From assembly GCA_003024985.2 (NCBI GenBank), contig PXIH01S0021938.1: a DNA stretch of 13,590 nucleotides; one strand, written 5' to 3'. Below are positions 1-9,424 of the stretch, piece by piece. The notes below the pieces were generated by a model. The model saw only the letters and a program-made list of their open reading frames with translations, ran no database searches and was not told the DNA's origin. Both the position numbers and the translations under genes were made by a program. Source of the DNA: Euperipatoides rowelli. Lineage: Eukaryota; Onychophora; Udeonychophora; Euonychophora; Peripatopsidae. Every line of letters starts with the position of its first letter. Within the stretch, counting starts at the first letter, position 1.

Positions 1-1427
1 TAAGACAATTATTTTAAAAATTGAATTGTAAATAACTTTTTTGTTTTTATTTTCTTTTTTTTTTCTGGTGGAAATTTTTTTTTAGTAAAAATCTTTGAAA
101 ATCAATAATAAAAAAAAATTAAAAAAATCTGTTACATTTGACCATTAAGACTCGAAATGAGGGTGAGGTAGGGCAGGAAAACTTAGGACTTTAAAAAAAA
201 GAGAAATGAAAAAAAATGATAGAATTTTATGTACTGATAATCTTGTCTTTTTATTTTTATATTATTGAATAAATAGTTAATTCTTTTAGCCTTTTTATAT
301 GGAATTTATGCAACCTACTGTATACTTTTAATGTTTTTAGTAGGCTACTGTTATTATTTTGATACCTGTATGACTATACTATAAAGTTTTTTTTTTTTAT
401 TTGTAATGCCTAAATGTCTAGGCATTTTTAAATATTTTATGTTTTTATAAATTTAAAAAAAAAATAATTCTTACTGGTGTCTTTATCAGCAGAATACTGG
501 TGGTCCTTATGTGTGCATGTTAAAATTGAGCCTCCTTAAATAGATTGGGTTTTTTTCTGAACTAAGAATACATTTTACTAACTTTTTTTTTTTTATCTTG
601 AAGTCTTTTTTTTTTTTACATTAAACAGGGATAGAATGATAAAAACTATCTTTTCTAAAGTATTTACGTTTCTGGTGAACTTTGGAAATGGGGCTGTTAG
701 GTTGAATTGAAGCTTTTTTTTTTTTTTTTTTTAGCTTTAGTTTTTAGTTTGAATAAAAGTTTATAGTGTATAAAAATAGATAAAAACATAGCATAAGATT
801 ACACTTGGCTTTATATCCTGGCTATTAATTTAATTTAATTTTTCTCCAACTTTACATTTGGCCTAGCTATTTTTGAAACACTACGTTAACTTTCACTGCA
901 GAATTAATCCTTTTTCACACACATCTACTTAACGATTGTATCCAACTGTTTCTGAGCAATTTAATCTATTCAAACAAAATGCCATATGTGTTCCAATTAA
1001 TACTTGAACATTCGTTAGACTTGTAAGGCAATATTCAAATTTTTTTAGATGCTTAAACTTTTTTTTTATTACAAAGTTCCAATTTGTTAGCTTAAACCGT
1101 TAGTGTCAATTAAGTTGATTTACACAATGAATTAAATTATTTATACAATGTAAAGAAGTGTGCGAGTGGTAATTAAAAATTGGAGTGACAGATGGTAATT
1201 TTTATTACAGAGTTATATTTACTATATGTTGGGGATTGGTCAATTTTTGTTAAGATTTCTTTTGAAGTGAGTGACAAATGGGTGAAATAATGGTGGGGTA
1301 GACTGCCACAGGTTGACTCTTCTGCAGATTATGAATCAATTTTTTAAAAATATTTTTTCTGAGAGTTATTTAAACAGCGAGTTTTTGAAGTCTTGTTGTA
1401 CAATCTTGTTAAGTTTTTTATATATAT
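1..1427. other. AT-rich non-coding DNA, no gene seen
   Basis: This stretch is dominated by A and T homopolymers (for example T runs near 389-398, 582-594, 607-617 and 714-732) with stop codons in all frames at short intervals. I see no exon-like open frame, RNA gene or transposon end in it. One TAGGCTA word is present at 341. It is best read as intergenic or intronic DNA. Confidence 0.7.
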
Positions 1428-1435
1428 AGTACAAA

Positions 1436-1854
1436 CAAGCCCTCTACATAGGGGGGGGGGGGTTTGCATGGGGCTGTAGTCCTTGGGGTCCAGAGCCAGG
1501 AGGGAACCCTCCGTGCATGAACAACTTCCATTAGAAACTACATAGTTAAGACTAGGTTTGATGGTTGGGGGGGGGGGGGCATAAGCCTGGACAAGGGACC
1601 CTATAGGTTTGTAAAGGTAAACCATAGACCCCTAGTCCTTAGAAATATGACAAGAAGCCAACAAAACATCCATACAACCAAAAAAAAAAAAAAGCTCATG
1701 AAATCCGACAAGAAGTCAACGAAACGTCCATGTAACAAAAAAAAACTTATCAAATCCACCAAACAAGTGCCCCTGTAATGAAAGTTGTATGGGGCCCCAT
1801 GGCCACATCTGTATTTCCAGTCCCTTGGCCTTGATTCTGATGGGGGGTCCTGTG
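1436..1854. mobile_element. non-autonomous hAT-like DNA transposon, ~419 bp
   Basis: A GC-richer island sits abruptly in AT-rich DNA and is bounded by a perfect 8-bp direct duplication, agtacaaa at 1428-1435 and again at 1855-1862. Eight-base target duplications are the hallmark of the hAT superfamily. The left end reads caagccctctacatag and the right end, reverse complemented, reads cacaggaccccccatcag. Both start with CA, but the terminal inverted repeat is weak. The interior has G runs at 1451-1462 and 1567-1579 and a tandem module (1643-1767) that is also seen in the element at 11275-11558. No transposase coding is visible; the open frames across it are low-complexity. It is therefore a short, decayed, non-autonomous copy. 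The superfamily call is inference from duplication length and the shared module. Confidence 0.65.
1643..1767. repeat. tandem ~50-58 bp module inside the hAT-like element
   Basis: Two successive units are visible, 1643-1700 and 1701-1751, followed by the start of a third at 1752. Each begins aaat(a/c), continues with gacaagaag(c/t)caac and a catcc/cgtcc core, then an A-rich run and a ctcatg or cttatc end. Their lengths differ mainly through the A run. A closely similar module ending in agcttatc is found twice at 11354-11455. Confidence 0.65.
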
Positions 1855-2274
1855 AGTACAAAGTGCACCTTAAAGATCTTAACAAGTTTAAACATTTTAA
1901 AATAACAATTTACAGTAACTTTAGGCTATACAGCACAGAAGTTCTGAACGGGTATCAAAAAGAGGTATTCAAAATAAAATGTTTCATAGATGGTGTTCCT
2001 GGTTTGTGGATGTGAAAAGTGGTGCCGCCTGACTAGATAAACACAAGTCGTGCATAATCACTCAATAGCAGAGTGCATGGGTAACCAACCCGATCAAAAA
2101 ATACCCAAATTGTCTGTCTGGTTTTTGGAAAATTTAACTGGTTTATAGCAGGTTCAGGCTTTTTAAAAAAATGGTCGTGTTAGGACTCAGTTTGAGACAT
2201 TATTCTATTTTTTGGAGTTTTTTTTTTTTCTTCCGTATTTGGACCTGACATGATAAAAAATTGCCTGACCATAA

Positions 2275-2329
2275 TAAAACCCGACCAATTTTGTGGTAAA
2301 ATGAAACCCGATAATTTTTACGGTAAAAT
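2275..2329. repeat. 27-28 bp tandem duplication
   Basis: Two adjacent units (2275-2302 and 2303-2329) share the pattern aaacccga, a T-rich middle and an ending ggtaaaat. They differ at several bases, so the duplication is old. No function can be assigned. Confidence 0.6.
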
Positions 2330-2611
2330 ATTTTTAAATTTAAACGATAAGTCTTGTTTAAAGTAGGCTATACTGAGACTGAAAATTAAATATTAAATAT
2401 TTTTTTCATTTGATGTGATCAATTAAAGTTTAATACCACAAATAACATTGTAAATGATTGCAATTTTCTAAATAGGCCTATTATTTAGATTTAATTAAAT
2501 TAATTAATTTAAATGTCAGCTTGTATAGCCTACATAAGGCCGGCATAGGTCCAGTTTACTACCCCTTCTCAGATGTCCACCATAAGAGATAACATACATT
2601 AAACAGCTTTT

Positions 2612-2757
2612 TTACAATTCTAACCTTAACCCTTACCCTGAACCCTAACTTCATTCTACTACATGTGAAATCCATTGAGCTCCAACTTTAGGACAATCAA
2701 GAGGTGCAATAATCCTTTTTAGATAGTTTTAATATTTTATTACAATTCTAACCTTAA
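2612..2757. repeat. 18-bp direct repeat pair with telomere-like CCCTAA patch
   Basis: The 18-mer ttacaattctaaccttaa occurs at 2612-2629 and again, exactly, at 2740-2757. The first copy runs into a degenerate run of C3TA2-like hexamers (2621-2649: ccttaa, cccttac, cctgaa, ccctaac). Interstitial telomere-like patches of this sort are common in metazoan DNA with TTAGGG telomeres. It is too short and degenerate to be a true telomere. Confidence 0.6.
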
Positions 2758-3280
2758 AGACAAGTCGCCATCTTGGGGTAACCATAAACTGAACCTTTCA
2801 TATAAATGCATATTTATGAATACGTTTGTTCATTTAAGATCGATTGTTGAGTTAACGATTTTTTTTTTGTCTGGTAAATGGTCGGACTGAAAAAAGTAAA
2901 CTGGAAATATCGGTGCGGACAGAGTCGGGCATATTATTCTTTCATCCCTTGCAGGACACTGCTCAGTAGTCATACAGTAAATCCTTGGGAAAAGGCAGTG
3001 TGCTGAGTGGTAATTGAATGGCACACATGTCGAATGTTGACAATTTCAGTAGGCCTATACCAGAAAAAAAACTTTAAATTACACTCTATTTTATTCTGCC
3101 AAGTTCATAATTGCAAGTTGTGTAATAAATTTCCTGCGTTCAATCAATGTTGCAAAAATCTTTTTCTTTTATGTACGCACTGTAGGCTATATTGAGAGTA
3201 AAAACAACACTGAAGCAGTACTTTAGTTGACGAGTGGGAGTAGATTATTGTATGGTAATTTGTGTAAAATCATTTTATTA

Positions 3281-3519
3281 ACTAGTGAAAGAAAACACCA
3301 GTGGTTGCAATAAGTTTTTTCTGGAGTAATTGGAGCTCCAAAGTTTGCCATCCAGTTAGTCAGCTTCTTTACCCTAAAATTTCAAAAATTCACACAGGAA
3401 AGTCATACTAAGCCCAAAATAGCATCTGTCGGATCTACTTTAACAGGGCTTTCAAATAAATCGAATATCATTGCACTAGGATGAGTGGTTGAGGAGGAGT
3501 ATCAAACCTTACCAATATA
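3281..3519 (+). repeat. dispersed repeat, copy A (~239 bp)
   Basis: This copy begins actagtgaaagaa, passes through ggagtaattggagctccaaag, a tttcaaaa block, catagcatc-like and tttcaaataaatc blocks, and ends with gagtggttgag and accaatata. The same ordered series, in the same orientation and with nearly the same length, is found at 4865-5105. Divergence is substantial, with substitutions and small indels. The pair is either two insertions of one old interspersed family or a segmental duplication limited to about 240 bp. No coding frame, terminal inverted repeat or target duplication is clear. Confidence 0.75.
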
Positions 3520-4864
3520 GGTATAGATTTTTTGACGTTTCTTAAATAGTCATATTAATTTTTAGAAAAAATGTTGACCGTCAACTATGAGTTAACTCGT
3601 AGTTGACGATTTGATACAAGACACCGCCAATGAGTTATACGGTACTTTATATCATAAAAGAGGACTTTGATATTAGCGTCAGATGCAAGCAAATTGATGT
3701 AGTAGGCTAATAGTTTGTGGGTGCCTGGTATAAAAAGGAAAAATATGCCGATGCATCAGAAAACAGGATATTTATAGACATAATTAATAAATTTCAAAAC
3801 ATGATTGGCGTTGGGGACAATGTCACCCAATAACGCTTTGGCAGTCAATGTATTAAGGTAATCTGCTTCATATTATCAGCGGATATTCATTAATTCTTCC
3901 CTCATTACGAAAAGTCATTAAAAAAATGTAAGTACAAAAAATAGTTTGTTTCAAAATGTAGGTAAACTCGTAAAATTTTTATTACAATTTAAATACACTT
4001 TCACATGAGAAGTGTCCGTCAGTTTCTCACCATGTTTTGTCTAATATCTCTTCTTGTCTAAAGAATTTATGCCCGGGGATTTGTCGGAAAATGTGGCACT
4101 AAAGGAAAACAAAAAAAAAAATGTGATTTTTTTTCTCCATCTATCTAAGTTAACATGAATTCTTAAAGCTTCATTGTTAGGCATAACATTATTTCATGTA
4201 TTATAATAACTTGCCATCTGAATCTAAATGAATATTTTATTAAAACTAATTTTGTAACATATTTTTTAATACTTGCTCCTCAGGAAAGTGAGTTTGCTTT
4301 ACTTAACTATCCCTATATTTATTTTCACTTGGTATGGGCAAGGGGGCAAGTTAAATAGGACTCTGTTAATGTTACATTAATGATCACCAGCAAAACGAGC
4401 AAAGTTTTTTTTAGTTCGGTTTTTATACTGTTACGATTCGTAGCTCTATTGTTATAATAACAAAAAAAAATTATAATCTTCATAATAAACTATAAAATTA
4501 ATAAACTTTGGAATTTTAATCGTTGCAGTGAGAGTTACAATGTTGCACAGTTTTAGATGACTGCACTGTGCTTGTGCAGAAAATCAACCCATTTTTAACT
4601 ACCGGTACCTTTATGTCATGGCCTATTTTTTAATAAATATTATTTTTTTGCAGTTATGGCCATTAACATTACTTTCTCAATTAAAAAAAAAAAAAAAAGT
4701 GTTTAGCCAAGCTGAAAAACATTAGGACTTTGATTTTGGAGGATATAAATGGGTCCCGGGCCCTGACCATCAGAGACCCTGCAGCAACTCTAGTGCCTGA
4801 TATATTCTGTACATATAGGTACTGTAAATGTTTATCCTATATAGGCTACTATACTGTATATAAT
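3520..4864. other. AT-rich non-coding DNA between the two dispersed repeats
   Basis: No gene is recognised. The stretch contains a 30-bp near-perfect palindrome at 3579-3608, an A16 run near 4682-4698 and a short GC-rich patch at about 4750-4795 (gggtcccgggccctg and following). The patch resembles transposon-end sequence, but I could not find a partner end or a duplication for it. Confidence 0.6.
3579..3608. repeat. 30-bp near-perfect palindrome
   Basis: The sequence from cgtcaacta to tagttgacg is its own reverse complement in 14 of 15 base pairs, with no spacer; the centre is gagttaactc. The only unpaired position is 3588 T against 3599 G, which would be a wobble pair in RNA. Its role is unknown. 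It could be a cruciform-prone site, a dimeric protein-binding site or the remnant of a small inverted repeat. Confidence 0.8.
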
Positions 4865-5105
4865 ACTAGCGAAAGAAGATTGGCTACAAATAAGGTTTGG
4901 GAGTAATTGGAGATCCAAAGCTTGCTAGCTCTTTTTATCCAAAATTTTCAAAATATCATCCCCAGGTCAGTGAAGGTTGTAGGAACCCAACATAGCATCA
5001 GCCTGCTATGCTTTAGCATGACTTTCAAGTAAATCAAACATCATTAAGCCAAAATTTCAAAATTTCAGAATGAGTGGTTGAGATGTAACAAACTTTACCA
5101 ATATA
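4865..5105 (+). repeat. dispersed repeat, copy B (~241 bp)
   Basis: This is the second direct copy of the repeat at 3281-3519. It runs from actagcgaaagaa through ggagtaattggagatccaaag, a tttcaaaata block, catagcatcagcc, actttcaagtaaatc and gagtggttgag to accaatata. An extra tttcaaaatttcag segment lies near the 3' part. The flanks of the two copies do not obviously match, which supports a defined repeat unit rather than a larger duplication. Confidence 0.75.
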
Positions 5106-5131
5106 TAGACATTTCTGCTCTTTTATCATAT

Positions 5132-5150
5132 AAACCTAAACCTAAACCTA
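5132..5150. repeat. (CCTAAA)3 microsatellite
   Basis: Three consecutive copies of the hexamer aaacct are present. It resembles a variant telomere repeat but is too short to infer telomeric origin. Confidence 0.7.
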
Positions 5151-5871
5151 ATAGATATAAGCTATAAATATATATTATGTAGCCTATATGCTCACACATC
5201 AAATCTGCTGTACAGTATAACTTGATAGATACATTGTATAGATTTAAAAATACCTACTTACTGTAAACACCTAGTTGCATCCATATTATGGTAAAAAAGA
5301 AACATTGTGGAACCAGAATTGTATTTCTAATCCATAGCAACATAGAAACATAGACTCTGGCTGACCTTGACAAAGTTTAGCTGAACCTCCCTCTCAACTT
5401 GATTAATTGTATGTAATTTAAGTTGAATAAATTTGACATGCAATAAATTTTAGAATGTTTAATTTTTTTTATATATTAGAAATAATTTTCACCTGTTTTT
5501 GAAAATTATTATTAAAGTAAATAAACTTCTTTAAATTAGGCTGTTTATCTTATAATTTTGAAATATTTGCCTAGTCAGTTGAAATCTTCAAAGTCCATAA
5601 ATTAAAGTTTTTACTTGTGAATATATGTTTTTTTGAACACACATAAATTAATTTTTAAAAAATTAAAATATTCTACAGTATACATGAAATAACTTTATTT
5701 AAATGCCATTAATCATGTCGAGAAATGAGAAGGAATCCCAGCCAACTTTATGTAATGCCAAGGCCAGTCGGAGAATGTATTTCATGAGGAATAGTGTGGT
5801 TCACAAAAATTCTTCTACCATATTATGGATATAACTAGAAGTTTGAGCATATATTTTTATTAAACCCACAG

Positions 5872-5885
5872 TAGGCTATAGCCTA
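5872..5885. repeat. perfect 14-bp palindrome of the TAGGCTA word
   Basis: The sequence taggctatagccta is fully self-complementary. It is formed by a TAGGCTA and a TAGCCTA that overlap at the central ta, the word pair that is strongly over-represented across the window. Confidence 0.8.
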
Positions 5886-6388
5886 TATTAATTTAGTTCA
5901 CTGACTTCTAATTTAAATTAGATTGTAGCCTATTGTCTAATTATTTTGAAATATTTCATAGTCAGTTATTTTTATTTACAAAATATTATTTTTAATTGTA
6001 AATAGACTTTAAATGCATGTAAAAATGATTTAAAATAATAATAATATATTAAAAAAAAATATTGAAGTGATTGCATCAAATTTCTTAATTTACCTGTTAT
6101 ATTCACATTGAGGGGGGAGGCTACACATGTTTAATTTCCACCACGGACAGCTGAAAAATGTGAGAGTTAAAAAAAAATACCTACCACATGACTAGTTTGA
6201 CTTTTAATTTCAGAAAGATTTAGGATTAGGATTATCAAATTCAAGATCTTCAACAGCTGCTATACTAGATCCCATTTTTGGTACCATATTGCAAAGTCAC
6301 AACAATCAAACAGTCTTTCGCTCCAAATCTCACCATTATCCTAGACAATAAAACCATCAATAAAATCTGTTTGGGCTCATTTCCAAAT

Positions 6389-6906
6389 TCAATAAAAATT
6401 ATAATATTTAAAATCCTGCTTTGATTTCAAAAACTTAATTTCCACAGGGATTTCATTCCAGACTTTGACCGACATACTGGCAAAGGATCTGCAGCCAAAT
6501 AATTTTTTTTTTATATGAAAAGATGATAAACAATCTGCTGACTTTCCTCTTGTATTATATGTATGGGTTAATTTCAGGTCATTGAATTCGTTTATGTGAT
6601 TGGGGCTAGATTGTTATAGCACTTCCATAAAACCTGGACAAAGTGTAGCTTTCTTTTCAAGACAAGGATTGTCCAGCCAAGAATACAGAGAGCTGCACTA
6701 GCACTGGACTCACTGGCTGCTGTATTAGATACTATCTGTAGCATGTTTTGAAGGACAATTCCACAGTTTCCCCAAACTGTATCGCAGTAATTATTGATTT
6801 GATATCCAAATCTTTTAAAAATCATAATGAAATAGTATCAATATTTTTTATTCCACGTTAATCCAGTCTTAAATAGGCCAACTGGTTGTAAAAAATTAGC
6901 ATATTG
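6389..6906 (-). pseudogene. CR1/L2/Jockey-like LINE ORF2 remnant (C-terminal end)
   Basis: Reading the minus strand gives a decayed version of the region after the reverse transcriptase core of CR1/L2/Jockey-type non-LTR retrotransposons. In order I see QPVGLFKTGLTWNKK (about 6836-6888), an in-frame TGA near 6838-6842, then YCDTVWGNC followed by LQ and later LGW and YNNLAP (6592-6825). A one-base frameshift near 6602 follows, then HTYNTRGKSADCL, SFASMSVKVWNEIP and FKYYNFY, ending at a stop codon at 6389-6391. The YC..VWGNC, LQ, YNTR, SF and VWN.(L/I)P landmarks are typical of the C-terminal end of such ORF2 proteins. An intact ORF2 encodes an endonuclease and reverse transcriptase for copying the element's RNA into the genome; those catalytic parts are absent here. 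With a stop, a frameshift and 5' truncation it is dead. The family name below the CR1/L2/Jockey level cannot be fixed. Confidence 0.85.
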
Positions 6907-7125
6907 AGCATTTCATTTCCCATTGGAATATTTTTATAACCATACATAGGTAATCCTTTTAAAATGTCCCTGGCCTACACGAATAGTATAACACCGTTTA
7001 TTTTTTTGTTAATAATTTTAGATAAAAATAAGATTGTAACTACGGTATATCTAAAGAAATATGTACTATGCCAGACAGGTCAGATACAGAAGATAAAGGC
7101 TTAGAGAGAATGCAAAGCATTTGAT

Positions 7126-7193
7126 ACAGGAATAAGAAGATAAAGAAAAGGAGACGAGAGTAAAAGACAAATGGGAAAAAGAAGAGGGAAAGG
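7126..7193 (+). repeat. purine-rich tract
   Basis: About 68 bases are almost entirely A and G on the plus strand (aagaagataaagaaaaggag and similar), in contrast to the A/T mixture around it. Such tracts can form triplex DNA; no function is shown. Confidence 0.6.
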
Positions 7194-7206
7194 CATTATA
7201 CGTACA

Positions 7207-7264
7207 AGGTTCTTTGGGTTTGGTCTTTAGACTTACTACAACTCAGGTAATGGCCCAAAGACCT
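7207..7264. repeat. short inverted repeat
   Basis: aggttctttggg (7207-7218) pairs with cccaaagacct (7254-7264), with one bulged base and a loop of about 35 bases. It follows the purine tract directly. It may be the tail of an interspersed repeat, but I could not identify one. Confidence 0.5.
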
Positions 7265-7500
7265 GCTACTATAACACAATAACAAAATCTTCTTATTCAT
7301 GCAACTCTCTCTTTCTGATAAACATAGTCTTAACTGACAAATTTTGAGGTTGAGGGAGCACATCGGATTGACAAGGACAGAACATGTTATTACCCTACAT
7401 GCATTGATGAACTTGGTGCATGGGTCAATATATATAGACTATATCCAAATTTTTTACCTCCGAGCTGAGATGAACTGCTTGAGCTATCTTTCCTCATGCA

Positions 7501-7542
7501 AATAATCGTATACAATCGTTTAAATAATTGTATACAAACTAT
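7501..7542. repeat. 21-bp tandem duplication
   Basis: Two adjacent units share aataat(c/t)gtatacaa followed by t/a-rich bases; each contains the palindrome gtatac. Confidence 0.55.
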
Positions 7543-8145
7543 TAAAAAGTTAGTTGAGAAAACCTAAAACATATATTGTAGATTAATAGGTAAAAAAAAG
7601 GTCTAAAACAATAATCCAGGCTCATAAATTGCTTCATATTCTGATCTTTATTCTTATTTATTTCTAAAATTGACAAACTAAATTATAATTTAGATGTTAG
7701 CAATTTGTTTTATTAAATATTTTAATGAGTGATTTCCTCTAAATTATATTTATTTATTTTTTATTTTTAAAAAAAAATAGATATCCGGAAGTCTTAAAGG
7801 AAGCACAGCGCAACAATTAAATATTTTACAAATAAGGATATTTTTTATTTCATAGGAAGGAATTTCAATTTTCTACTTACTTTATAGGCTATATACTGAG
7901 ATTGATTTAAAAAAAAAACAATAATAAAAATATTACAAGACTTAATGTTAAAAGTATAAACAAAAAATTTAAAATATAAAATGACCAAACTTTGATATAT
8001 CCCGGTAGAACAATAGCCTATTATTTATTTATTTTTAATTACAATAATAATGAATTTAAATAAAAATACTAGTAGGCTACTGTAGGCTATATGGTAATTT
8101 ATTATTTCCCCAAATATTTGGATAACAAAGTGAATAGGCCTATTG

Positions 8146-9127
8146 AAATAATAGTCAATGCCTAAGGTATGCGGCATGCCGTATGTTACTTTGTGAAGAA
8201 GGCAAGGGACTTTTTTTTTTCCTGTTCTTATATTTGTTGGGATACTGAAATGCTTTGGTACCACTTTCAAAATGGCGTCGTTTCAAAATGGCCGCCAATT
8301 TTATGTTAAAATTGATATTTGCTTGTATCTCAGTTAATATTTATCTGTTTTTAATTTTAGGTGAGTATTCGACCCCTTGACCCTACGGACCACCCCCAAG
8401 GCCAAATCCTAAATACTTGGATCAATCTGGACCAAATTTGGCATACTTACTCTCTAGGAACCAGTGGAAATATAGGCTATCATTAAACAAAGTCCCCCTT
8501 ACTTTGCCTCCCCCCTCCCCCATAGGCAATCCGGGATCTTTCTGCTAGTTATAAAGAAAAAATATTATTACCGTATTAAACAAGATATCGAAGGCATGTA
8601 ATTTAGAGCATTTTGTTCAATTTGATTGTCTCCAGTGTTTGTCAACCTGGCTAATCAGTGCCAAAAATAGGAACAATTTGTAATTGTTCAATTATTATAA
8701 TGAAAATAGAATTAAAAAACATAAAAAAAGCTGCAATTTATACAAAAGATCATTCAAATTGGATCAAAATGAACCAGATACCAGGGGTCAAAAATTCGCT
8801 ATATTTTTCAGATTTTTAAAATTTTATTATTTAACACTAAAAACCATCACATACACATAAATATAGTAGGCTAAAACAAAAAAATAAAGAACATAAGAAA
8901 TAATCTCATTTAAAAAAATAAATTAAAATCAGATAAAAATTAACTGAGATATTATGGCGTAAAAGTGGTCACGATTTTGAAACGAAGCCATTTTGAAAGT
9001 GTCACCAAAGCATTTCAGTATCCCAACACATTAGGAACAGGATTAAAATGGTCCCATCCCTTATTCACAAAGTAGCATACAGGACTAAATTTTTTTGACC
9101 TTATGGTACTGAACTATAATTATAATG
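8146..9127. mobile_element. long imperfect inverted repeat (foldback/MITE-like), ~980 bp
   Basis: The left arm (about 8146-8365) and right arm (about 8893-9127) are reverse complements over roughly 200 bases with substitutions and indels. The best blocks are tactttgtgaa, ttgggatactgaaatgcttt, cactttcaaaatggc followed by tcgtttcaaaat, and atctcagttaat followed by ttatctg. The arms flank about 530 bases that include a C-rich block (8496-8521) and further weak pairing around gacccc. No transposase frame is present. The structure suits a foldback element, a MITE with long terminal repeats, or two inverted copies of one repeat. I could not identify a target duplication, so the outer ends are approximate. 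Confidence 0.7.
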
Positions 9128-9130
9128 AAC

Positions 9131-9424
9131 TTTTACAAATTCTTTGTAAATAAAAGAACAGAAAACCAATTCAATCTTTTCATGTAATTTATCTTTCCTG
9201 GTCTTAGCCTACATAATAATAGAAAAATCAGTCTACAACCCAATCTGTTTTTAAAAAGAAATGAACAAACTTGAATTATATATATGCTAGCTCTAGCAAT
9301 ACCAAAGTAAATATACCGTAGTAACAAATGTGCGCTTTTAGTTTATCATTGATTCATAAACAAACTGTTAGTTCCAATAGCAAAACCAATTAATTCACCA
9401 GATTAAAGTTGCCATATTTCTAAT
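9131..9424. other. AT-rich non-coding DNA
   Basis: I see no gene, repeat or RNA here beyond one TAGCCTA word at 9205. A short minus-strand open frame across it has no recognisable domain. Confidence 0.65.

Larger units (their letters stand above)
1405..1886. repeat. short inverted repeat interrupted by the 1436-1854 insertion
   Basis: The 9-bp arm cttgttaag (1405-1413) is matched by its reverse complement cttaacaag (1878-1886). The arms lie outside the insertion at 1436-1854. With the insertion and one duplicated 8-bp copy left out, they would be only about 37 bases apart. I infer that the transposon landed in the loop of a small pre-existing inverted repeat. Nine base pairs is short in AT-rich DNA, so chance is possible. 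Confidence 0.4.
1863..3280. other. AT-rich non-coding DNA with small repeats
   Basis: No gene is recognised. The region holds a two-copy 27-bp tandem (2275-2329), a telomere-like patch (2621-2649), an 18-bp direct repeat pair (2612-2629 and 2740-2757) and several TAGGCTA-type words (1922, 2364, 2473, 2526, 3050, 3183). The short open frames that cross 1785-2015, 2830-3024 and 3007-3195 have no recognisable domain. Confidence 0.65.
5106..6388. other. AT-rich non-coding DNA, right part possibly LINE 3' UTR
   Basis: No gene is recognised. A CCTAAA triplet repeat lies at 5132-5150 and a 14-bp palindrome at 5872-5885. The part next to 6388 lies downstream of the stop codon of the minus-strand retrotransposon remnant and may be its 3' untranslated region. 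A short gattagg-type repeat near 6221-6234 could mark the element's 3' end, but this is a guess. Confidence 0.55.
6907..8145. other. AT-rich non-coding DNA with purine tract and small repeats
   Basis: No gene is recognised. The part just right of 6906 could be further upstream LINE sequence that has decayed past recognition. A purine-rich tract lies at 7126-7193, a short inverted repeat at 7207-7264 and a 21-bp tandem duplication at 7501-7542. TAGGCTA/TAGCCTA words lie at 7885, 8014, 8073 and 8083, and TAGGCCTA at 8135. Confidence 0.6.

Noticed and set aside
1344-1885. Two minus-strand open frames of about 93 residues
   Set aside because: They cross the boundaries of the 1436-1854 insertion, are driven by G/C and A/T runs, and show no domain.
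1785-2015. Plus-strand open frame of 76 residues
   Set aside because: It starts inside the transposon and reads into AT-rich flank across the target duplication; no known motif.
2621-2649. True telomere or chromosome end
   Set aside because: The repeats are few, degenerate and interstitial.
3007-3195. Small frame with a CxxC...CC...CxxC pattern resembling a zinc finger
   Set aside because: Spacing does not fit a known zinc-finger class, the frame is short, and no coding context surrounds it.
8025-8270. Minus-strand 81-residue frame
   Set aside because: It runs through the left arm of the inverted repeat and its low-complexity flank; no recognisable domain.
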